A stretch of 64,000 nt of DNA from the NCBI GenBank assembly GCA_934045075.1, contig OW203723.1:6173913-6237912 (forward strand). The letters run 5' to 3'. A program made the position numbers and the translations under genes. The notes under the pieces are model-generated. The model searched no databases. It saw nothing but the letters and a program-made list of their open reading frames with translations, and was not told the origin of the DNA. Shown one piece after another: positions 41,161 to 56,294 of the stretch. Every line of letters starts with the position of its first letter. The stretch's first letter is position 1. The stretch is from Yponomeuta sedellus (taxonomy: Eukaryota; Arthropoda; Insecta; Lepidoptera; Yponomeutidae).

Positions 41161-41224
41161 TAATGGTGGAGGTATTATGTTAGTTTGATTACCTTATCAA
41201 ACTAACATAATACCTGCACCATTA
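41161..41224. repeat. 64-base hairpin with 27-base arms
   Basis: TAATGGTGGAGGTATTATGT then TAGTTTG, a 10-base AT-rich loop, and the complement with one mismatch. The size is like a small-RNA precursor or a short MITE. No evidence of expression. Confidence 0.6.
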
Positions 41225-41722
41225 CCTATATAATCACCAAACCCATTCTGGCGAAAAGAGATTAACCATAGAATCGTGTAACCGTACTTATAGTAAATAA
41301 AATCTATCATTAAAAGCTATCCTCACCTTGACACGTAGAATAGCATATTTCTAAGCCCATTGTCTGTGCAAGTGTGGGCCCGTTCATTCATTCATACGAG
41401 ATTACCGATGACGCACTACAAGCTTCTTATGATGGCGGATACACACTTCAAGATGAATTGGTATTTCTTGTAGCTTATAAAGCTTGACTGTTGTTGAAAT
41501 AATGCATAATCTGAAAACCGTTTCTGCAGCGTCAATATAAAAAGGTGAAACCTTGAAATTTTCAAAAGTATTTTTTAATAATATTTAGCAAACCGTCGTC
41601 TGTCCTATTTCTGACGCAAAAACATCTTGGCAAGTCGTTTTTGCGTGCGAAATAGCCGTATGTTTTTTACGTTCACTTAGAAGTTTCATTTTTTTTCAGC
41701 GTCAAGGGAATGTAGACTGGAG

Positions 41723-44512
<2,790 letters not shown>

Positions 44513-44741
44513 TATAAATTCATGGACATTACACAGATCTCGTTAGCCCTACCTATACTAAGTACAACTGAATGACAGGTGCTAACTCGACGATAGATTT
44601 AATACAATAAATACGTAGATAACATCCAAGACCCGAGACAAACTAGAAAAGTTCGTTTCCTAGTATGACTCGGCCGGGGATCGAACCCGAGATTTTCGGT
44701 TTTACAGTCAGCGTGCCAAACCGCTGCGCCACCGAGGCCGT
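44513..44741 (-). mobile_element. Family C tRNA SINE at the edge of the AAAT array
   Basis: The minus strand from GGCCTCGGTGGCGCAGCGGT, box B GGTTCGATCCCCGGCCG, AGTTTGTCTCGGGTCTTGGA, CTAACGAGATCTGTGTAATG to the tail. Confidence 0.85.
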
Positions 44742-44744
44742 CTG

Positions 44745-44885
44745 GTTTGAATTTCAAATTGATACCTCCACGCGTTCCCGAGATAAAGGGTCTTCACAGA
44801 CAGATGGACGGACGGACAACAAAGTGATCCTATGGGTATGGGTAAGGGTTCCGTTTTTTTCTTTTAAAGTACGGAAAACTTAGAA
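44745..44885 (+). repeat. Common lepidopteran repeat S (CAGACAGATGGACGGACGGA type)
   Basis: CCCGAGATAAAGGGTCTTCA, CAGACAGATGGACGGACGGA, GGGTTCCGTTTTTTTCTTTT. A reversed, worn relative lies at 48480-48565. Confidence 0.55.
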
Positions 44886-45159
44886 ACGATTTCCCTAAAA
44901 ATATAGATTCGTAGGCAACATAGAAAATCCAAGTTACAGGTGTTGGCGACAGATCTGGCAACCCCGTTGCTGTCAGAATGTTATAATACTTACATAGCAA
45001 CGGAGTAGCGACCTGCTTCGATTTCTATTTTATTGTCCTTTTTATTATTTAATTGGTTTTAAATGTAACTAATATCTTTAATTCGTGCTTTCCATTTTCG
45101 GCAATATAAACAGGTATTTATGGAACTACTGGCGTATCCATTGGGTTAGCACAAAGGTT

Positions 45160-45455
45160 CTTCTCCTTCGACTGAAAGAGGATGTAGTGACTAGAATTGA
45201 GAAAGGAATGTTGCGTTGGTTTGGACATGTGAACAGGATGAAGGAAGAAAGATTGACGAAACAAATACATATTGCGACCAAATAGAGGATGTATTAGCAA
45301 AGGGGAAGATAAAAAGTACCCGGAACCGGCGTGCGTGCATGCAACGAATTATGAACGTTGATGAAGCGAAGGTGACCTGTCAGGATCGTGGCAAGTGGCA
45401 GTCCCTGGTCTCTGCCTAACCCTCTGGGATACAGGCGTGAGGTTATGTATGTATG
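45160..45455 (+). pseudogene. LINE family G C-terminal fragment and tail
   Basis: The plus strand reads LKEDVVTRIEKGMLRWFGHV then NRMKEERLTKQI. The frame changes and continues [18 protein letters not shown]. Ends GGATACAGGCGTGAGGTTAT with ATGTATGT. Confidence 0.75.
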
Positions 45456-46390
45456 TCCTTCTTCTTTTTCAAATGAGGGTAAAACCGCCGTTTTTGGTTT
45501 TATCAGATAATTTCTTGCAGATATCTCGCCACTTCTATCACACGGGGGGTAGCCCTCGTAAGGTGGTCCCAAATGCAATTATTAAATAGTTAATCACAAA
45601 GGTTAGCACCATTTAATAACGTGTGAAATAAATACTACTTGAAGTGCAATCATCGATGGTGATTAAGGTCGTACTCTCTTTGAAAGAGAGAATAGAGAGA
45701 TTCACCTCTATTTTGCCGCTTCACCGCTGATTGAAGTGTGATGTTCATATTGAAGCCGATACCAGAGGGGCTGAAATGTTTATGTTACTACGAAGTATTT
45801 CAAGGTGGACTCTTGTGTCTAAGTATTTTGATTATGGTTCACGTGAATGGAGCTGAATAGGATATTAGGACCGTTTCCGCCATTAGTTTTATTTTAAATT
45901 CATAAAACATTGTTCTCCTGAGGATTTGTTCATATGCTTCCTGTTATCGTTTCTTACCATCGCTTCTCGTCTAACCTATAATTGTATTAGTTACTAATTA
46001 ACTTTATTGCATGCAGCCAGAACCAAAAAACGCTGAAATAAAAAAATGCGGTCCATTTATACTTACTTGTACAATTTAGTAAACATCATTCTGACCTAAA
46101 AAAATTAATTTAAATTAGTTTAACTTTTTTTGTAAAATTGGCAGCGTGTTATCTAAAATAGTGTCTCAGGTTACTTCATTTATGGAAATATGGCAGTTTT
46201 CAACAACAAAGTCATAATTTATTTCTAGAAATTTGTTTACTATAATGGACAAGTAGGTAGGGATTAATAGACTGTAAAGTCAGAGATAAAATATTTTCTT
46301 CAAGGTATAAGGCCTTTATGAGATAAATAAAATAAATTTATTTTAGTACAATTTACGTAATCCTTGTGTTGTGTTGACGTTACTATGATT
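45456..46390. other. Stretch without a recognised element
   Basis: AT-rich. No coding similarity or terminal repeats recognised. Confidence 0.45.
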
Positions 46391-46406
46391 GACCAAAAAA
46401 ATATTA

Positions 46407-46617
46407 TAGTATTTTCTAAGGTTAACACGAGCAGTAGACATAATTAAAACTGTTTTTATACGGATTTATGCTCGTTTATTACATTTTTACAATTTTCCAA
46501 CGTTTCGGCACTTTTTCAGGTGCAGTCATCCGGGACCACGGCACCTGAAAAAGTGCCGAAACGTTGGAAAATTGTAAAAATGTAATAAACGAGCATAAAT
46601 CCGTATAAAAACAGTTT
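46407..46617. mobile_element. Family J foldback, copy 3
   Basis: Nearly the same as 9985-10211. Arms meet at CAGGTGCAGTCATCCGGGAC. Flanked by CAAAAAAATATTA at 46394-46406 and 46618-46630. Confidence 0.8.
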
Positions 46618-46724
46618 CAAAAAAATATTACTTACCTTAAATATAAATAACTTTCTTAACTAAGCATGTATTATTCATATGTTTCTGAAATATATTGGTT
46701 TATTTGCACATCTACTTCCTTCTC

Positions 46725-46866
46725 CAATATATTGCTTCAGTCCATCCAAAGGTTGTCTGTAAGAGATCACCTTTAGTGATAAGGCCGCCGTCTGTACCCT
46801 TTAGGTAATGAAATATCTGTGTAAAATCCTTTTTTAGGTACAATAATAAAGTGTTATCTATCTATT
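46725..46866 (+). repeat. LINE 3'-end repeat H
   Basis: AGTCCATCCAAAGGTTGTCT, CTTTAGTGATAAGGCCGCCG, GGTACAATAATAAAGTGTTA, CTATCTATT. Confidence 0.6.
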
Positions 46867-47590
46867 TACCGAAGTAATCTTGGACCGTTACACCTACTCG
46901 GAGTCAAAGGCACAAAGGATAGGCAAAATATTACCTAGTTACCCAATTCTCAGTGCAGGTCGCTTTGTTAAGGCTATGGCCTGTAGGCGTCGTGGGTAAT
47001 TCTGAGTCATCTGCGATTTGGGATGAGTCTGAAGGAAGAATGAATTGCAAGATAATTATTTGACTTGGTAGCTCACTCTGGAAATTAAGTTTTAACAAAT
47101 ATCCATGGCTCATGGCGTAAAAAGCTGTGGAATATTTATTGTTATCTAAACCAATTTTTTCATTCGTAGGTGTTCATAGGTTATGCTTGATAGTGTCGAC
47201 TTAATTTGTATTTGGGTTAGTTTTCAAGGTTTCGGTTGTTTTTTTAAGAAATATTCACTCTATTATTAGCCTTTAAGGGGCTCTACTTTGCAAAATGGGC
47301 ATTTCTTGAAACATGTCAATTAGAGTTAGTATCTTACAAAAAAAATGTCCTATCATTTTCGGAGATGTGAGCCCGACTTTCTTTACTTAAATTTGACATC
47401 GACAAGGAAATAGGAATTGCAGATAATATCTAATACTCGTAATATATAAGTATTGTCAAAGAGAGCACTTCATATATAGCCTTCTCTCATGTGGTTAATC
47501 AGGACATGAGGCACAACGGGAATATAAGGAAAAAACAGGCCAAGGGCTAGTCGGACTAGCGCATTAAGGGTTCCGTCCCCTTATATGTGT
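46867..47590. other. Stretch with little recognised
   Basis: 47520-47580 has the dispersed phrase GCCAAGGGCTAGTCGGACTA then GGGTTCCGTCC. The rest was not recognised. Confidence 0.4.
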
Positions 47591-47595
47591 AATAT

Positions 47596-47695
47596 AGACC
47601 GGTGGTAGCGCAGCGGTAGAACGCTGGCCTCACATACGGAACGTTGTGGAATCGAATCCCGGTATGGACCATTGACTTTGTTCTCTACACTAAAA
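47596..47695 (+). mobile_element. SINE head, family N type
   Basis: GACCGGTGGTAGCGCAGCGG, AGAACGCTGGCC, box B GGAATCGAATCCC, then GACCATTGACTTTGTTCTCT. Truncated after the head. Confidence 0.6.
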
Positions 47696-48262
47696 AAAAC
47701 ACAAAGACTGTAAAAAAAAAGTAAATCCAAAATTAAGTTAGTAATACAAATAATACTACATTACAGTACTGCGCACCAATATTGACGCCTTGTCCATAGC
47801 GCAAAAAACAACCTCAATAACGTGCTTCGTGAATGGAATACGCTTTTTTATTTTATTGTTTATGGGAAAACCAACAGTTTATACAAGAGGCATTTTTACA
47901 AAAAATAAGATGAATTATATTTAAAGCCAGTGTTTCACTGATAATCAGAAGAACATTTGGATTTACATAACAAAATTATCGTAATGGTATTAACATATTA
48001 ATATTTTTTTGGTATTTTACGTGCTTTTTTAATTTCAATTTCTTAATGTTCCCTTTATTGTATCGTTAAAAATTGTATCGTTCATTGACATTTTATTATT
48101 TATTGGACGATCTGCTTTATTTGCTCTATATGGCCTTTGTGTCTACCTAATTACATGGTTTATACAGCATCAGCGTGGCACCTACCCGCTTTACATCCGT
48201 AAATAGATTATATATTACACACCAGTAAGGTACACTAAAATTCATTAAAAATAATAACAGTA

Positions 48263-48441
48263 AGTACTGATTTTTCAATCCTCGGATAAAAGTTATTCGT
48301 TGAATATCGTATTAAACAACCGATTCAAAAATCTGTTCTAAATGCCTTTCTTTTGTTATTTCACGGTGACAGTTTCATATTATTGTGTAATACTTTATTA
48401 GACGGATAAGTTTTATCCGACTATTGAAAAATCAGCCCTTA
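48263..48441. mobile_element. Family L MITE, copy 1
   Basis: CTGATTTTTCAATCCTCGGA and TCCGACTATTGAAAAATCAG are inverted ends of a ~180-base element also at 53751-53937. Confidence 0.75.
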
Positions 48442-48785
48442 ATAATACAACTTAGCTAGTTAAAATTTTTTGTTGCACCAAATGTTTTACGGCTCAAGAG
48501 ATAAAGCCTTTTTATAGGTTAGACAGACAGACCATGTGTCGTAGGTCACGGAACCCTAAAAACGTGTGGTGTTGTCTTCTCATTTATCTACCTACAGACT
48601 AGCAGCTGAGTCAGCGGGGAACCCACATGGTGTACTCATCTGCCAAATAAAGCATTGTTTAGAGGCTGAGCAGTTAGTGTGTCAGTAACCAGACTTAAGG
48701 CGCTACTCCGTGCTATCTAGCGCCACCTATGACAAAATAACATATCTTCTTTTTTGTAAGCTATTGCATACCGATGTATCCTTAT

Positions 48786-49684
48786 GGTGCTCCTACATTG
48801 CCGTTAGAAAATATTTAGTAATGTTAGTTAACATTTGTTAGCAATCATTTAATCAAAAATGTTAAAAAATTTAAAAACCTATTTAGAGGCTAAAAATTTC
48901 ACCCATGCCGGATACGTACGGTACGGATAGCCAGAGGTTGCGGGTTCGAATCCCGGCATGGGTGAAATTTTTAGCCTCTAAATAGGTTTTTAAATTTGTT
49001 CCTTAGCACGGGTTAGTGCATTAAAAATAAAAATAGTGTAATCATGTGGGTACAGTGATATCGTTCCGATGTTAAACCTAACTGCAAAGTAGGTAGTCGG
49101 GGCTGTAAGTAATGCAATTTGCTTAAGTCAGATGTCGCTGCCTGTACGTAATACAGAGAATATTGTAAAGAGGTTCGAAATTTCACTGATGCCGTGAGTC
49201 GCCCATTGGCTCAATTGGTAGAGCGCTGGCACGGATAGCCAGAGGTTGCGGGTTCGAATCCCGGCATGGGTGAAATTTTTAGCCTCTAAATAGGTTTTTA
49301 AATTTGTTCCTTAGCACGGGTTAGTGCATTAAAAATAAAAATAGTGTAATGTTAAAAAATGTTTTCATGTTAGAAAATGTTTAGTAACGTTAACAAATTA
49401 TAACAAAATTAAACATGTGTTACCTTTTATTTGTAAACCTTTTATAAAGGCTTAAAATGAAAGCTATTACAATGAGCAAATCCTAACGAAACGCTAACGG
49501 AACTGCGAGCCAACATCAGATTTAAATGTTATAAAATGACAGTAAACATTTTCTATTAGTGTAGGAGCACTCATAATATGCAACAGTTCCTAACAAAATG
49601 TAAAAATTGACAACATTTGTTAGTAAATGTTTATATGTTAGAAAATGTTTACAAACATTTTCTAACGGCAATGTGGGAGCACCA
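48786..49684. mobile_element. Family X TIR element, interrupted by a composite family A insertion
   Basis: TGGTGCTCCTACATTGCCGT...GTTAGAAAATAT at left and ACATTTTCTAACGGC...AATGTGGGAGCACCA at right are inverted. The inside is rich in AACATTTGTTA-like repeats. No transposase. Confidence 0.7.
48871..49347 (+). mobile_element. Family A composite: foldback plus full unit within one TSD
   Basis: A short reversed segment, a forward tRNA-like domain and tail, then immediately a second unit (CATGTGGGTACAGTGATATC ... GCCCATTGGCTCAATTGGTA ... tail). AATGTTAAAAAAT flanks the whole at 48858-48870 and 49348-49360, so it arrived once as a dimer or is a nested event. Confidence 0.85.
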
Positions 49685-49689
49685 TTATG

Positions 49690-51225
49690 TGCACTAGTGC
49701 ACTAGGTATAACTGCTTAATTTAGTGACTGTGCAGCGAGCGTCTCGTTTTAGTGTTTAAAACCTGGTTGCCGATTCTCACCCATGCAAATTGAAAGCGTA
49801 GACGCAAAATATTCGAAGGATTAGACATTTATCGCATAAAAATAAGATAAGATAACTCGACAGATTCATTAGAAACTTATTTTTCCATTCAAATTCAATA
49901 TAGCATGGCGTTCAGGATACAGATTTTGGCTGTCGCTCGACTTTTTAAGTAGAATTCAAGTCATACGCCCTTAGAGTCTTATACGAATTATTTGCATAAT
50001 ATCGAAGTCATAAGCCTTATGTCTTATACGACTTGTTGTTTCGACTTACGTAACTATACCGAAATAGGTCAAGCACAGCCAAATGGCTGTAAAGATAACT
50101 TTTCTGCAATAGAAGTATCTTCCTAAAGTCTTGTATGTTACCTTATAGAGGACAAGAGGAGCCTATTCTTCTCAATCGTTTAACGGTGTTAAACAACATC
50201 CTTTGCCAACCATTTGCATGTATTTATTTATGAAATTATTACGCAAACAATACAATACAATTTCATGCAAATATAATGATGGTACGGCAGGATATATTAC
50301 TCAACCCAGTGATAACTAAGTAGAGGTACATTACATAAGTCGTAGGTAAATCTAACCAACTAAACCAAGGTTAAGCTGGTTTTAGTTTCCCTGAAATGCA
50401 GTGAAGAATGCTGCACAACGGATGCCCAACCAGTTTTAGGATCAGTGTCCACTGCGCAGTTGGCAGAGATCCGGTAGTGAGGTCTATGTGCACGTATTAG
50501 CGTAGCTATTCATCAAAATTGTTACAAGCTTAACATGATTTTTCAGAACGAATCATGATTCAAATTGGCTCCTTTTCGACATAAACCTTTTGCTCATACA
50601 ACCTTTGTCGCTTAGAATAATTTGTTTTGTTATTGGTCTACGTTTTTATTTATCAACTCCTTTTAATCCAACTCGAAACGATAGCTCTTTTAAATTCTAT
50701 GTTTCTATTTGCTTATTTACTTTCGTTTATTCAAGAAGAAAGAAGAAAGACTTTCTGCGAAGTGATTGAAGATTTATTCTGCTGTAGGTTTTTACGAGCA
50801 ACTAATATCAAGCCTGTTATATTTTCACTGGACAAACAATATATTGTCAAATATTTTCATTGGGCCCTAAACACCAAGTGTTAATTAGTTAACAGTACAT
50901 TCCATACTACATAAACTCATGCCTATATCCTGGATGGGTAGACAGGGACCAGTCTACACAATCATGACATACCTTTTTCCTTGAGAGTATAACATGAAAT
51001 ATGAATAGTTTCAATGACACTTGAACCGGGTTCTTTGTTTGCCAGAGTGGTTTTAGCCAAACATTGACATACATAATGAGATGCTTTATACAGCGTCCAG
51101 TACCACCTTCACTCACATTAGATTAACTTAGGAACCACTGTGACGCTGCATTGCCCGGGACATTGTTTTCTACTCCGTCTAAAACGATAGAGTTAGCCCA
51201 TTATGCGATAATCAAATATGATATG
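49690..51225. other. Stretch mostly without recognised elements
   Basis: Only a family G LINE scrap (50918-50972, reversed: CTCATGCCTATATCCTGGAT) was seen. Confidence 0.4.
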
Positions 51226-51235
51226 TTAATTTTTA

Positions 51236-51300
51236 GTTCCATGAATTCCGGGTCCAGATAAAGAGCGCTAACACTTTTTATCCGGACCCGGAATTAGCGC
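51236..51300. repeat. Hairpin AATTCCGGGTCC / GGACCCGGAATT
   Basis: AATTCCGGGTCCAGATAAAG...TTTATCCGGACCCGGAATT, stem of about 20 bases, loop GAGCGCTAACACT. Confidence 0.6.
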
Positions 51301-51715
51301 GTAAACGGTTAGTACCTTAAGTACCCTTGCACCTCTAGCTAGCAACCCAATATGCAACCAGTTCTGTTCTAATTACCGTTTAATTAGACATTATTGGCTG
51401 GCGTTGCCAATAACTGCCCGCTGCGCGGTTTAATAACCCTTTCCTGGCATTCGGCGGATTTGCCAAGCTATTGTTTGTTGTTGGCCGATGAAATTGAATA
51501 CCGACAAATGCTCGGGGCTCACTCAATCTTCTTTCAAAATGATTAAACATTCATCTACGTACGCTATGGGCGATTAACTTTTCACAGTCTGACACGGTGT
51601 ATTCGAGGACCAGTTTTTTATTTGGTACTAAATAATAGGCGTGATCGTTGCAAAGACGAACCGTTTTATAAGACCGTTTTGTGTTCCGCGACGATAGGAC
51701 CGTTTTACGTTTCAT

Positions 51716-51755
51716 TCTAAAGCAGTGCCAGCGACTCTAAAGCAGTGCCAGCGTT
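51716..51755 (+). repeat. Tandem duplication of 20 bases
   Basis: CTAAAGCAGTGCCAGCG occurs twice, 20 bases apart. Confidence 0.7.
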
Positions 51756-52142
51756 TGTTCGTCGCGAGACCAGTCCTTAGATTGTTTGACGCGGATATGT
51801 CCTTTAGTGCTACATTAATAGAGCCTAGAACGTAATGAGATCATTGCGACGTCGTCGTCGGCTCCTTGCTCGTTCCGTTCGTTTTGGTCTGTGATACAAT
51901 AAAGTAATTTTTATGTCTATGAGTATACAGTCGAATATCGTGTAAAACAACTAATTTTTTCCGATGTTTCGTGATTTCGTCTCGTTCGCACTCGTTTGAC
52001 CGTCCTCTGCGCCTTGCTCGTTCGCATACAATGAAACCAGTTGCAAACGAGGACCGTTTCGAGGACCTGTTTTCGTTCCAGAAAAAACGGTTGCGTTTCG
52101 TCGTCAAAAAATCGGACAACGACCCACTCCTACTAAATAAGC

Positions 52143-52268
52143 ATAGAGGTGAAGAGTATACGAAACCGGGGTGTGTGCATCAGCAACTAAATGAATGTTG
52201 ATAAAGCGAATAAGGCAAATCCTGCATTTTCTCTGCCTACCTCTAAGGGATGGAGGCGTGAGTTTTTG
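52143..52268 (+). mobile_element. LINE family G 3'-end fragment
   Basis: GAAACCGGGGTGTGTGCATC, AATGAATGTTGATAAAGCGA, GGATGGAGGCGTGAGTTTTT, a worn plus-strand copy. Confidence 0.55.
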
Positions 52269-52343
52269 TTTGGTGTCGTAGTAAACAGAAGCTTTGGAGC
52301 ATGGAGATGAAGGATGAAGGCTTGCTTATTTTATTAGCTCATA

Positions 52344-52531
52344 CCTGCTAACCACGAATTCGTTCGCGGGGAAATTTTTATATGTATTTTTCTGGGATAA
52401 AAAGTAGCCTGTGTGCTATTCCAGACCATATTCTGTCTCAGTAGCCAATTTCATGCCAATCCATTCTGGCGTAACTAATATCCATACATAACTAAGATAT
52501 ACCTATACAAACTTTCACAATTATAGTATTA
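52344..52531 (+). repeat. Repeat W, copy 3
   Basis: TTCGTTCGCGGGGAAATTTT, AGTAGCCTGTGTGCTATTCC, TCATGCCAATCCATTCTGGC, then CAAACTTTCACAATTATAGT. Confidence 0.55.
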
Positions 52532-52534
52532 GTA

Positions 52535-53745
52535 AGAAGATAAATCCCTTTATGGTCAAAATAGTTAACAATTAGTGCCTTAAGTTTCATAACTTAAGAC
52601 TCTCCGTCATTAGAAGTTACTAGGTAAGTAAGGTAAGAAATTACGTTACGTTATTAACACACTTGCGTTTAATCTGGTTCTGTTTAAGTCACTGAAACAA
52701 TTATCTTGGGAATGTTTAAGTCCCGATATCTGAAAAAAAACCTGAGGCTAATAAAATTAGTCTTAAATTGCATTAACTCCAGTGTGACGTAGGCTAAAAC
52801 TCGTATGAAATTAATCTGAGAAGTCATAAAGTATTTTGAGAAACCAACATAAAGTGTGGCCAATTATCACATTGTGATAAATTTATGAAATAAGAAACTC
52901 GGGAGAAAGAATAATAAATTGAAATAAGTCCTTACAGTTTGTTCGACTTGTTTGCATCACTTTAATGAAAATATACATGGTAGAATTTTTGTCAATTATC
53001 TCCCAAAACTGCTAGCAATCACGGAGAAAACCAAGTGATTTCCCGGTTACAATGGATATTAGAGGCAAACGAGACCATTGCGTGCGCGTGCGCACGTTAT
53101 GCGCGACGGCGCGATTCGCACGATCTGTAATCTGTGGTCAAGCAGTGAAAGTGCCGAGGCGATGCGTGTGCTGTGAAAATACGCGCTTTTTGAAAAGAAA
53201 ATTTCTTCACTCTCTATGACTTTCATATGATCTAATTTAGCTGGAAATAATTTTTACCTAACTTTATATGCGCAATTTGCCCCGAATTGTCATAATAAAC
53301 TACGAATCGTAGTTTTGTGAAACTCTGCCCTGTTACGAGTATTAATATTAAAATTCTTTTTGCACAAAACATAGGTAAGGCGCACATAATGCTAAGTGGC
53401 ATTTTCTACCAGTCAACCTTTGGTTTGTAGATAATGCCTAGGTTGAATAATAAAAGTAAGGGAGCAATACTTCTATAAATAGTCAATAAATACATACTTA
53501 CATAAATATTTAAATACGGTATTGAAACAATGTTAGGCTATTGTAAACAAGCTGACTTCGTAAATGTCTCAATTCAGATCTTTATCTATCTGTACGCCAT
53601 GTAAATCAGTTCAACCATTTTTACGTGATGAGTAACAAATATTCTCACAAACCTTCACATTTAAAATATCAGTAGGATTTATGGAATTCCACCATCTTGT
53701 AAATTGTATTACCCGGGAAAGTGCGAGTAATCTTCAATAATTATA
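52535..53745. other. Stretch without recognised elements
   Basis: 53070-53115 is unusually GC-rich (GCGTGCGCGTGCGCACGTTA) for this window. No gene signal there. Confidence 0.45.
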
Positions 53746-53750
53746 TACTA

Positions 53751-53937
53751 AGGGCTGATTTTTCAATCCTCGGATAAAACTTATTCTTCGAATATTATAT
53801 TAAACAACCAATTTAAAAATGTGTTCTACTTGCCTTTCTTTTGTTGTTTCACGGTGACATTTTTATATTATTGTGTAATACTTTATTACATGGATAAGTT
53901 TTATCCGAGGATTGAAAAATCAGCTCTAAACTGAGTT
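53751..53937. mobile_element. Family L MITE, copy 2
   Basis: GGGCTGATTTTTCAATCCTC and GAGGATTGAAAAATCAGCTC as inverted ends. The interior matches 48263-48441. Flanking TAA on both sides fits a 3-base TSD. Confidence 0.8.
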
Positions 53938-53971
53938 TTACGTGGTGACGTAATTATTAAGAACTAGTCTA

Positions 53972-54131
53972 TAGTCTGTTAGCTTTTAGAATATACCTCT
54001 GGTTGTAGAGTAGGCTTCGGTCAAAGGTTAAGTAAAGTTATAGTCATTTTAGTTCCGATATTTCTTTTACACGACTATATCCGATTCTATGCGATAGTAG
54101 CCGAGGTAGATGCTAAAAGCTAAGAGACTGC
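53972..54131. mobile_element. Family T TIR element, copy 2
   Basis: AGTCTGTTAGCTTTTAGAAT and GATGCTAAAAGCTAAGAGAC as ends. CGATTCTATGCGATAGTAGC inside. Confidence 0.65.
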
Positions 54132-54540
54132 ACATCATCTTATTACCTTAAGAAACTACCTTCTTTCGTAATAGTGATTTTGGATGATAATTGTCTATGA
54201 AGCGTGATGTGGGTCAAACAATAGCAGGTGTGAGTATGAGTGTTCTTAACAACTCCTCTAGCTAGAGGACGACTTCGAAATCTGTAGACAAATTTTCAGA
54301 GAACATTCAAACCACGCGTTAGAAACACACTAGTTTTGAAAATACTGAGGTACCTATCCTAGCTTGGAGCAAGAGATTGTGTTGTGCAAAAGTTATATTT
54401 ACTACTTTGAATTTGGATTCACAGTTTGGTAATTCATGAATATTGACAAATATATTATACCATTTCTGATAAATAATAATAATAACTTCGACACAACACA
54501 ATCACTTGACCTGGTTCGTATTTTAACACTTGTAAGAATA

Positions 54541-54625
54541 TACTGCGGCCCTTAGTGGGAATCGAACCCATAACTTCTGTCTTGGTACCCAAGCGCCTTA
54601 AAGGTTAGACCAACAAGGCTAATGA
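54541..54625 (-). mobile_element. tRNA-like SINE head fragment
   Basis: The minus strand reads TTGTTGGTCTAACCTTTAAG, box B ATGGGTTCGATTCC. Unlike the other families; isolated. Confidence 0.45.
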
Positions 54626-54927
54626 ATCCATAATACTGTTTTTCACAATGCGAAGAACATTCTCTTAAAATATAGTTTCTTCTTCTTCTGTGGTTCCCTT
54701 ATTCCTCCGTGGAGTATTGGGCTGACAAATGGGCTTTCTATTTATCTCTGTTCGTGGCTAGGAATGGTAGCTCTAGCCAAATTACTCCCTTCTCCCGTCT
54801 CAGAGAGAACAGAACGGATCTGTTCCACGTCTGGGACGATCTTCCGTCAAAATATAGATTACGATTTCAAAATCGCCTTGTAGATGAAATATGTAATGAT
54901 AATTAGCAATTTTGTTTCCTATTTAGG

Positions 54928-55165
54928 CGGTGGTAGCTTAGTGAGTAGAACGTCCACTGTTCTACTTCTATGCAAGCGAGAGACCCAGGTTCGACCCCCA
55001 GTGTGGGCATGTACCAATGAATTTGTTTAATTTCGAAGTTACGTACATTTGCGAATTTTTATTCGCAATACCACACGCGAACGGTCAAAGAAAACATCGC
55101 GAGGAAACCCGCGGCTTGGGTGGCTCCGCACTTATTGACTAGCATTTCCTGTAGGCTAGGTCGAC
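54928..55165 (+). mobile_element. SINE family N, diverged
   Basis: GCGGTGGTAGCTTAGTGAGT, box B CAGGTTCGACCCC, GGCATGTACCAATGAATTTG, CATCGCGAGGAAACCCGCGG. Confidence 0.65.
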
Positions 55166-55169
55166 TAAG

Positions 55170-56290
55170 CTGTCAATATGGTATAGGTGCTGGGCAAGCC
55201 TATTAAAACCATGTCCCAGACACTACATACAGCAACCGAGTGATCCCTTCACCCATCTAGTGTGAGTAAAGATGCCACTGGACGCTGTACAAATCATCTC
55301 ATTACGTAGATGCAGAGGCCAATGTATTTCTATTTAAAAACAAGTTAATGCTTATTTGCATTTTTAACATTCAAATCTTAGTATTAAAGATTATTACCAT
55401 TTTTTTTATTCCGTCACAGATACAATAACACATTAGTATCCCGCCAATTCATGTCGACTTTTTGAATTTTAAATATGGAACTCACAGCGTAACTGTTGCG
55501 GCTTATTCCGCTCAAAGAAGTTTGCGCTAAGTTCACACTGGCTGTTTAGAAACTCACATGGTCGCAGCATTTTTTTTAATAAGTTTTTTTTACATAAAAC
55601 TCTTCACAGCTGACAGTAGTTCTATTTTTAAAGTTCATTCCGGCCCTTAGGTGGGAAGTAATTTGAATGAGTTTTTACCTCTCTAGGGAGGGAAGCAGCA
55701 TGTTCCACCCAATAATCAGATCAATACAACACTACTTTCCGAGTATAAGAAATGAAAAAATACTTTGCATTATTAAACTACATTTTCTAGCTACATTTTA
55801 GATCGACGGAAAATTTAACACATGTTTTTTTTTCTAAGGCGAATGAGATTACAATTGTAAATCGAAAGTAGTAGATTGCAGGGCATACTTACCTATTCAT
55901 TATACGAACTCCATTTATTTCTCGTTTACTAAGCTAATGATAGCCAAAGTACATAAATACCTTACTACATAATCGAGCTTCCGATTTCTCAACGAACATG
56001 TCATTATGAGGCGAACCGAAAAGAAAAGTGAAAAGCAAATAGGAAATAGCGTCTGTTTTTTTAAAGTGTCATTAATGAAATCTGCGAAATATAATGTTCA
56101 CTTGAAAAGTGTCAATCTTAGTAACGGTTTAACTTTACGTCATTTGGAAAGTGTTAGTGGAGCCCACAGAAAAATTAGCTACATGCTCATAACTCTTGTG
56201 TCTTATTAATTAAGCCTTAACTTGCAACGTTGAGGAGTGCCTGTTATTACTTATCGTATAGGTTAGTGGTTCCCAAACTTTTTCAGTTCA
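55170..56290. other. Stretch without recognised elements
   Basis: No coding or repeat signal that could be supported. Confidence 0.4.
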
Positions 56291-56294
56291 ATTC

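Larger units (their letters stand above)
39906..41720. other. Stretch with few recognised elements
   Basis: Apart from SINE P and the hairpin at 41161-41224 nothing was recognised. Confidence 0.4.

Noticed and set aside
51841..52201. Overlapping open frames rich in Arg and Ser on both strands
   Set aside because: No start context, domain or conservation visible; likely chance in a locally GC-richer stretch.
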